Origin: RGIG7213 sp045544195
Lineage (GTDB): Bacteria > Bacillota > Clostridia > Oscillospirales > CAG-272
Reading direction: 5' to 3'
NCBI GenBank assembly: GCA_045544195.1
Contig: JAZPYO010000062.1
Location: 1 to 64,000, forward strand
DNA length: 64,000 bases
How positions within the stretch are numbered: the stretch's first letter is position 1; each line of letters starts with the position of its first letter. Positions 59,572 through 64,000 of this stretch are shown here, piece after piece. The translations under genes and the position numbers were made by a program. Under the pieces are notes generated by a model. That model had not been told where the DNA came from. It saw only the letters and a program-made list of their open reading frames with translations, and made no database searches.

Positions 59572-60612
59572 ATGTCTTTGTTGTTGGATGAAATATTACA
59601 GCAACCGACGGTTTTAAGCGGTATTAAAGAAAAAAACGGCGATATGTTTGCAAAGGTGGCGCAGGAGTACCGCGCAGCAGGACTTGACAGCATTTATTTT
59701 GTAGCAAGAGGTACAAGCGATCATGCTTGCATCTACGCCCAGTATCTGTTCGCTATATGCGGAGGTATTCCGTGCGCATTGGGTACACCGAGCGCGGTGT
59801 CGAAATACGGAGCAAGCATTAAGTTTTCAAACTCAGCAGTTATAGGTGTTTCACAGTCAGGCAAGGCAGAGGATGTTCTTACGGTCATCCGCCAGGCAAA
59901 TGAGCAGGGAAAGCTGACAGTGGCAGTAACGAACGACCCATATTCGCCATTGGCAAAGGAGGCAAAGTATCACCTTTTCTGCAACGCAGGAGAGGAAAAG
60001 AGCATTGCCGCAACGAAAACATTTACATCCCAGATGTATATTCTTGCACAGCTCTGCGCTGAAATAACAGGCAATGAGGATGTTGCCAAGCTTATGGATG
60101 AAATTCCCGATGAGCTTGAAAAAATGCTTTCATATATGCCTGAAAAAATTTCAAGCATTGCGGAAAGATACAGATTTCTGGACAGCGCGTTTGTTTTGGG
60201 CAGAGGTATGACGTACCCGATAGCGCTTGAGGGTGCGCTTAAGGTGCTTGAAACGAACCGCATAAGAATGAAGGGCAATGCAATAAGTGATTTTTACCAT
60301 GGCCCGCTGGCGCAGGTAGAGGAAAATGCTCTTGTAATAGTCCTTGCAGCAAAGGGACCTGTTTTCGACGATTCTATTGCAATGATAGAACGTCTGCATC
60401 AGATCGGAGCAGAGGTTCTCGTCATAACCGATGATGATCAGCTTGCCAGATCGGAGCAGTTTGCGGTTCAAGTGCCTTGTCTTGGATCAGATATTGCATC
60501 ACCGTTCTTTATGGCACCTGTTATGCAGCTGTTTGCTTGCAGCCTTGCAAACGTAAAGGGACTTGATCCAAATAATTCAAAAGTGCTTAAAAAAGTTACC
60601 ATAACTAAATAA
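59572..60612 (+). CDS. SIS-domain sugar isomerase/deglycase
   Basis: 346 residues with two SIS domains, like the isomerase half of GlmS and the FrlB/AgaS group but without a glutaminase domain. Motifs: SIYFVARGTSDHACIYAQYLF, AVIGVSQSGKAEDVL (phosphosugar Ser loop), KSIAATKTFTSQM, and in the second domain FVLGRGMTYPIALEGALKVLETNRI, SDFYHGPLAQVEENALVI. It would isomerise or deaminate a hexosamine- or fructosamine-phosphate. AGGAGG site, 11 bases after the last CapA gene. Confidence 0.86.
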   Translation: MSLLLDEILQQPTVLSGIKEKNGDMFAKVAQEYRAAGLDSIYFVARGTSDHACIYAQYLFAICGGIPCALGTPSAVSKYGASIKFSNSAVIGVSQSGKAEDVLTVIRQANEQGKLTVAVTNDPYSPLAKEAKYHLFCNAGEEKSIAATKTFTSQMYILAQLCAEITGNEDVAKLMDEIPDELEKMLSYMPEKISSIAERYRFLDSAFVLGRGMTYPIALEGALKVLETNRIRMKGNAISDFYHGPLAQVEENALVIVLAAKGPVFDDSIAMIERLHQIGAEVLVITDDDQLARSEQFAVQVPCLGSDIASPFFMAPVMQLFACSLANVKGLDPNNSKVLKKVTITK

Positions 60613-60631
60613 TGAAGGGTAGGGAAGAAAA

Positions 60632-61747
60632 ATGAGCTTGATCGAATTGCCTTACGGCGACCTGCAAATAATCGGTATGCGCGGATGCGAATCATTCACA
60701 AAGGAGGTCGATAACCATATATGCGAATGGCGCGGACATGAGCATGACAGCTACAGCATAGAGGCAACGTGCCCACGCTTTGGTACGGGAGAAGCAAAGG
60801 CGATATTGCACGAATCACAGAGAGGCAAAGATGTGTATATCATTTGCGACTGCTTCAATTACGGAGTAGAGTATAAAATGTATGGCAGAAAAGTGCCGAT
60901 GTCACCTGATGACCATTTTTCAGACCTCAAACGCATTATCGGAGCGATAGAGGGCAAAGCGCGCCGTATATCAGTTATTATGCCTATGCTTTATGAGGGA
61001 CGTCAGCATAAGCGCTCTGCGAGAGAATCGCTTGACTGTGCAATAGCGCTTCAGGAAATGGTCAATATGGGCGTTTCAAATATCATCACATTTGATGCTC
61101 ACGACCCCAGAGTACAGAATGCAGTTCCGTTGAGCGGATTTGATAGCGTTCAGCCGACATATCAGATGATAAAGGCTTTTGTGAACAATATCCCCGATGC
61201 AGATCTTTCTGCAGGCAAGACGATGATAATATCTCCCGATGAGGGCGGTATGAGCAGATGTATGTACTACTCCTCAGTCCTTGGTCTTGAATTGGGTATG
61301 TTCTATAAAAGAAGAAACTACACAGTTATCGTAGACGGAAGAAACCCCATAGAAGCACATGAATTTTTGGGTAACGATGTTACAGGTAAGGATGTTATCA
61401 TTGTTGACGATATGATATCCTCCGGCGAATCTGTGATCGACATTGCGTACAAGCTCAAGGAAAAGGGAGCAAAGCGTATATTCGTATTCGTTTCGTTCGG
61501 ATTGTTCTGCAACGGACTTGAAAAGTTTGATAAGGCTTACGAGGACGGATATATAAATAAAATATTTACAACAAATCTTATTTACGGCAGCGAGGAGCTT
61601 CTGGCACGTCCGTGGTATCAGCGTGTAAATATGTGTAAATACGTTGCATATATTATTGATACTCTGAACAGAGATATGACCATAAGCGATCTGCTTAATC
61701 CTGTAACGAGAATACATAATCTTATGGCGAAAATTAATAATAAGTAA
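60632..61747 (+). CDS. prs: ribose-phosphate pyrophosphokinase
   Basis: 371 residues, about 55 longer than common bacterial PRPP synthetases and of the divergent type found in Clostridia. The PRPP loop is VIIVDDMISSGESVID; FDAHDPRVQNAV and PMLYEGRQHKRSARESL correspond to the conserved metal/ATP-binding regions; SPDEGGMSR precedes. It makes PRPP from ribose-5-phosphate and ATP for purine, pyrimidine, His, Trp and NAD synthesis. Follows the SIS gene by 19 bases. Confidence 0.88.
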   Translation: MSLIELPYGDLQIIGMRGCESFTKEVDNHICEWRGHEHDSYSIEATCPRFGTGEAKAILHESQRGKDVYIICDCFNYGVEYKMYGRKVPMSPDDHFSDLKRIIGAIEGKARRISVIMPMLYEGRQHKRSARESLDCAIALQEMVNMGVSNIITFDAHDPRVQNAVPLSGFDSVQPTYQMIKAFVNNIPDADLSAGKTMIISPDEGGMSRCMYYSSVLGLELGMFYKRRNYTVIVDGRNPIEAHEFLGNDVTGKDVIIVDDMISSGESVIDIAYKLKEKGAKRIFVFVSFGLFCNGLEKFDKAYEDGYINKIFTTNLIYGSEELLARPWYQRVNMCKYVAYIIDTLNRDMTISDLLNPVTRIHNLMAKINNK

Positions 61748-61761
61748 GAAAGGAATTAACG

Positions 61762-62061
61762 ATGGCTGAAAAAGCATTACTTGAGGGAAAGTACCTGATG
61801 TATAAGGGAAAACCCCTTGTGCGTGAAAAAAACGCTATTTGCTACGGCAGTATGGACGATAAATATATATTATTCCTTATTATATTGACTAATAAAACTG
61901 TTAACGGCGTTACTGTTCCGGACAGAATAATCGTTCAGGTGGTAAGCACCGATCCAAGTGCAGATCCGCAGACGAAAATATACCGTCAGGGCGAAAAGCA
62001 AGGCCTGTTTGACGCATTGGACTTCGGTACGATATGGCTTGATAGAGCAAACGCACAATAA
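61762..62061 (+). CDS. small protein of unknown function
   Basis: 99 residues. A predicted all-beta chain: YLMYKGKPLVREKNAICYGSMDDKYILFLIILTNKTVNGVTVPDRIIVQVVSTDP; no signal peptide or known motif. AAAGGA site, 14 bases after prs, with a terminator after it, so it belongs to the SIS-prs unit. The linkage with PRPP synthetase gives no clear clue. Confidence 0.6.
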   Translation: MAEKALLEGKYLMYKGKPLVREKNAICYGSMDDKYILFLIILTNKTVNGVTVPDRIIVQVVSTDPSADPQTKIYRQGEKQGLFDALDFGTIWLDRANAQ

Positions 62062-62071
62062 AAAAACGAAG

Positions 62072-62117
62072 ATGCCTGATTTTTTGTCAAAAAACACGAA
62101 AAATCAGGCATTTTTCT
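62072..62117 (+). terminator. terminator after the prs unit
   Basis: GATGCCTGATTTTT and AAAAATCAGGCAT form a 13-base stem followed by TTTTT. Confidence 0.9.
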
Positions 62118-62170
62118 GCTATTGAGTAAATACATTAATTGTAAATTTGAAAAAAATATTTTGAATTCTA

Positions 62171-62199
62171 TTGACAAACGAAAATCTCTATGATAGAAT
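62171..62199 (+). promoter_or_regulatory. promoter of the large secreted protein
   Basis: TTGACA, 17 bases, TAGAAT, about 43 bases before the ATG. Confidence 0.78.
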
Positions 62200-62241
62200 T
62201 AGTATGGCTTATAGCTAAAAATATTTAAAAAGGAGGAAAAA

Positions 62242-64000
62242 ATGAAAAGGTTTATCTCAATTCTTTTGGCGACCCTGCTTGTAGTATCAAGCATGAGCTT
62301 AGTTGTTTCGGCTGATACCGGCTACTACCGTTACAAGTTCGATAGCGGTATATTCGGAAATCCCGGCGGAAACAGCATCGGTGCTGATACAGGCAATGCG
62401 ACGACATCTGTAACTGCGACGATGACCCCCGGCGATAGCATTATGGCTAAGGGTTGGGTTCTTACGGCTACAGGTATGAAATCGCTTCAGTACAAGATCG
62501 ACGACGGTGAATGGACAGATGTAGCTTTGGAGCTTGACAACGTTGTTGCTTCGGTTTATGCAAATGAGCTCAATAACAACAACGCTAGTGCAGAGGCTAA
62601 TGCAAACTGCCGCTTCAATTTCAGCGTTCCCACAACGTTTGCTGACGGTGAAACACATACCTTTACTCTGAGATTCATTACAAATGAAGTAACAGAGGAA
62701 AAGGAGATCACTAATGGAGATGGCACAACAACAACGGAAACGACTGTTGTAGCACCTTCTGAAACAGTAGAGTTTGCAACTGCTGATATTTCAGTAGCTT
62801 CTAAGTCTATCCCTGTTGCTCCTGTTTATCCGTCTGAGTACGGAAAGCTCCAGATCAGCAGAGACCGTATTGACGTTTTGACGCTCGGAAACATGTCTGT
62901 ATTCGGCGGCAATGCATCCAATGTTACCACAACAGCTGTTCACACGACAAGCATTACGTTCCGTGGCTGGCTGTCAGTGGCTGATGCGTTCGCTACTGAA
63001 AACGCATTCGGTTACAGCATCGACGGCGGCGATATCGTATATGGCGAATTCGCTACCGATTTCGACAACGATGAGGATGCTGCAGCTATCAAGAATGCGG
63101 CTACTTACAAGGATTATTACACACGTTACGCTATCAGCGTTCCTGTTTCTGATCTTTCTGTAGGTACACACACCGTCAAGACTTATCTGCGCCTGGATAT
63201 TGGTTGGACTCTTATTCTCAACGAAACATCCGTTGATGTTTCTGCAGATCTTGAGTCTACTGCCGAAGAAACAGCATGGGATATCATTCTTGACAGCGGT
63301 GAGTATAACGTGTCTGACCTTATGCAGTCCGGCAACCGCTTCAGAAATCAGTGGTCCCCCAGAGGTGGTAATCACCCGATCTTCGAGTCCTTCATCAATC
63401 TTATGACGAGTGATGACGGTGACAACTACGCTAAGATCGGCGGTTTCACAGAAGCTTATTCCGATAACACTTGGGTAGGTCCTTACGGTGCTTCTATCGA
63501 TATGAAGATAGACACTGCATCAAGCGATGCAAGAGGCTTCTACTTCGACTTCTGCAACGTTGAAAGACAGTCGTACGAAGTACGCAGAAATGCAGCGGAG
63601 GAACTTGTTATTTCTCCCAACGGCGGTATCGTTGTTACAAACACCTCAGGTGCTTGTCTTGTACCCGTAGCTCAGAACAAGCTCGTTATCTATGTTCTTT
63701 GCTATGATGAAACAAACGGCTACAGCGCGATCGACTACGTTGTTGAAACTGCAGCAGACCTGTATGAATTCAACAAGTACACAGTGATCGACAATGGCGT
63801 GAACACCGTTCAGATCTTCGTTGGCACTGAAAAGGTTGCTTCGATCACATACGCTGATGCTGAAACCGTTGACACAGGTGTATGTGCAGCTGACTTCAAC
63901 AGAACAGTTGCTATCCTGAACGCAGCAGGCGAAACAGTTGCTTCTACGGACATCGGTCTTATGGCTGTAATGCACAGAGCTTCTATCGCTACACGCGCAA
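62242..64000 (+). CDS. large secreted protein, N-terminal part (runs off the window)
   Basis: At least 586 residues, open to the end of the window. AGGAGG precedes the ATG; signal peptide RFISILLATLLVVSSMSLVVSA. The mature part is Thr/Ala/Asp/Val-rich beta-type sequence. Two tandem segments (about 35-155 and 215-330) have the same layout: a GYS- or KSLQYxID-like strand (GMKSLQYKIDDGEWTDV; FGYSIDGGDIVYGEF), an ISVPVxxLxxGxHTxxTxLR-like segment, and a GW motif. The later part, from about residue 345 (AWDIILDSGEYNVSDLMQSGN), may be a further adhesive or glycan-binding domain. No catalytic motif is visible. Function unknown. Confidence 0.75.
   Translation, partial: MKRFISILLATLLVVSSMSLVVSADTGYYRYKFDSGIFGNPGGNSIGADTGNATTSVTATMTPGDSIMAKGWVLTATGMKSLQYKIDDGEWTDVALELDNVVASVYANELNNNNASAEANANCRFNFSVPTTFADGETHTFTLRFITNEVTEEKEITNGDGTTTTETTVVAPSETVEFATADISVASKSIPVAPVYPSEYGKLQISRDRIDVLTLGNMSVFGGNASNVTTTAVHTTSITFRGWLSVADAFATENAFGYSIDGGDIVYGEFATDFDNDEDAAAIKNAATYKDYYTRYAISVPVSDLSVGTHTVKTYLRLDIGWTLILNETSVDVSADLESTAEETAWDIILDSGEYNVSDLMQSGNRFRNQWSPRGGNHPIFESFINLMTSDDGDNYAKIGGFTEAYSDNTWVGPYGASIDMKIDTASSDARGFYFDFCNVERQSYEVRRNAAEELVISPNGGIVVTNTSGACLVPVAQNKLVIYVLCYDETNGYSAIDYVVETAADLYEFNKYTVIDNGVNTVQIFVGTEKVASITYADAETVDTGVCAADFNRTVAILNAAGETVASTDIGLMAVMHRASIATRA

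Overview
This 64 kb window looks like the chromosome of a low-to-mid GC, Gram-positive anaerobe of the class Clostridia, most likely an uncultured gut or rumen relative of Ruminococcus (Oscillospirales). The evidence is strong Shine-Dalgarno sites, many TTG starts, consensus TTGACA/TATAAT promoters with 17-base spacers, many lipoproteins with Thr/Asp/Ala/Ser-rich linkers, a dockerin protein, an RsgI-type anti-sigma factor, a flavodiiron protein with rubredoxin, and the phoH-ybeY-era-recO-mutS2 housekeeping block. Species cannot be fixed from the sequence. I see no CRISPR array, prophage, complete IS element, rRNA or tRNA gene.

Layout. 1-4 kb: a TIR-domain protein cut by the window edge behind a fructose-1-phosphate kinase; a MarR regulator; a DUF4358 lipoprotein; a BadF-type sugar kinase. 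4.2-8.9 kb: one operon of a VTC polyphosphate-polymerase-like protein, a DUF4956 membrane protein, a CotH-kinase-like lipoprotein, a PsbP-like lipoprotein and a NifS-type cysteine desulfurase. 9-17.3 kb: a membrane-anchored foldase, a hairpin-rich, AT-rich island with an HTH-membrane protein and a 47-aa membrane peptide, pnp with a structured leader, an M15 peptidase, an AGCS amino-acid symporter behind an attenuator-like leader, and a cytidylate-kinase-like protein. 17.7-26.2 kb: a dockerin/ricin/NlpC-P60-like secreted protein, SecG with a long repeat tail, a sugar-phosphate isomerase, the CCA enzyme, rplJL with its L10 leader, an ECF sigma/anti-sigma pair and MetA.

26.4-43 kb: a second sigma factor with an RsgI-PepSY membrane anti-sigma protein; three successive transcription units with near-identical promoters, leaders and terminators, two of which encode paralogous sortase-type beta-helix surface proteins; a preQ1-I riboswitch controlling a queuosine-precursor (VUT/YhhQ) transporter and an SDR enzyme; a Gfo/Idh oxidoreductase with a DMT transporter; and an operon of an HTH protein, a coiled-coil protein and a 1038-aa lipoprotein with about 15 CxxC-bearing repeats. 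A four-domain flavodiiron protein and a rubredoxin follow, a probable oxygen-detoxification pair.

43-64 kb: a lipoprotein, YigZ, HflX, L31, PhoH-YbeY-Era-RecO-MutS2 (MutS2 apparently starting at ACG), rhamnose kinase and isomerase, three tandem CapA-family lipoproteins, a SIS-domain isomerase, PRPP synthetase, a small unknown protein, and the N-terminal 586 residues of a large secreted protein that runs off the end. The most interesting leads are the preQ1-controlled SDR, the unassigned leader of the AGCS symporter, the triplicated promoter/terminator cassette, the edge-truncated TIR protein, the HTH-membrane pair, and the non-canonical MutS2 start.
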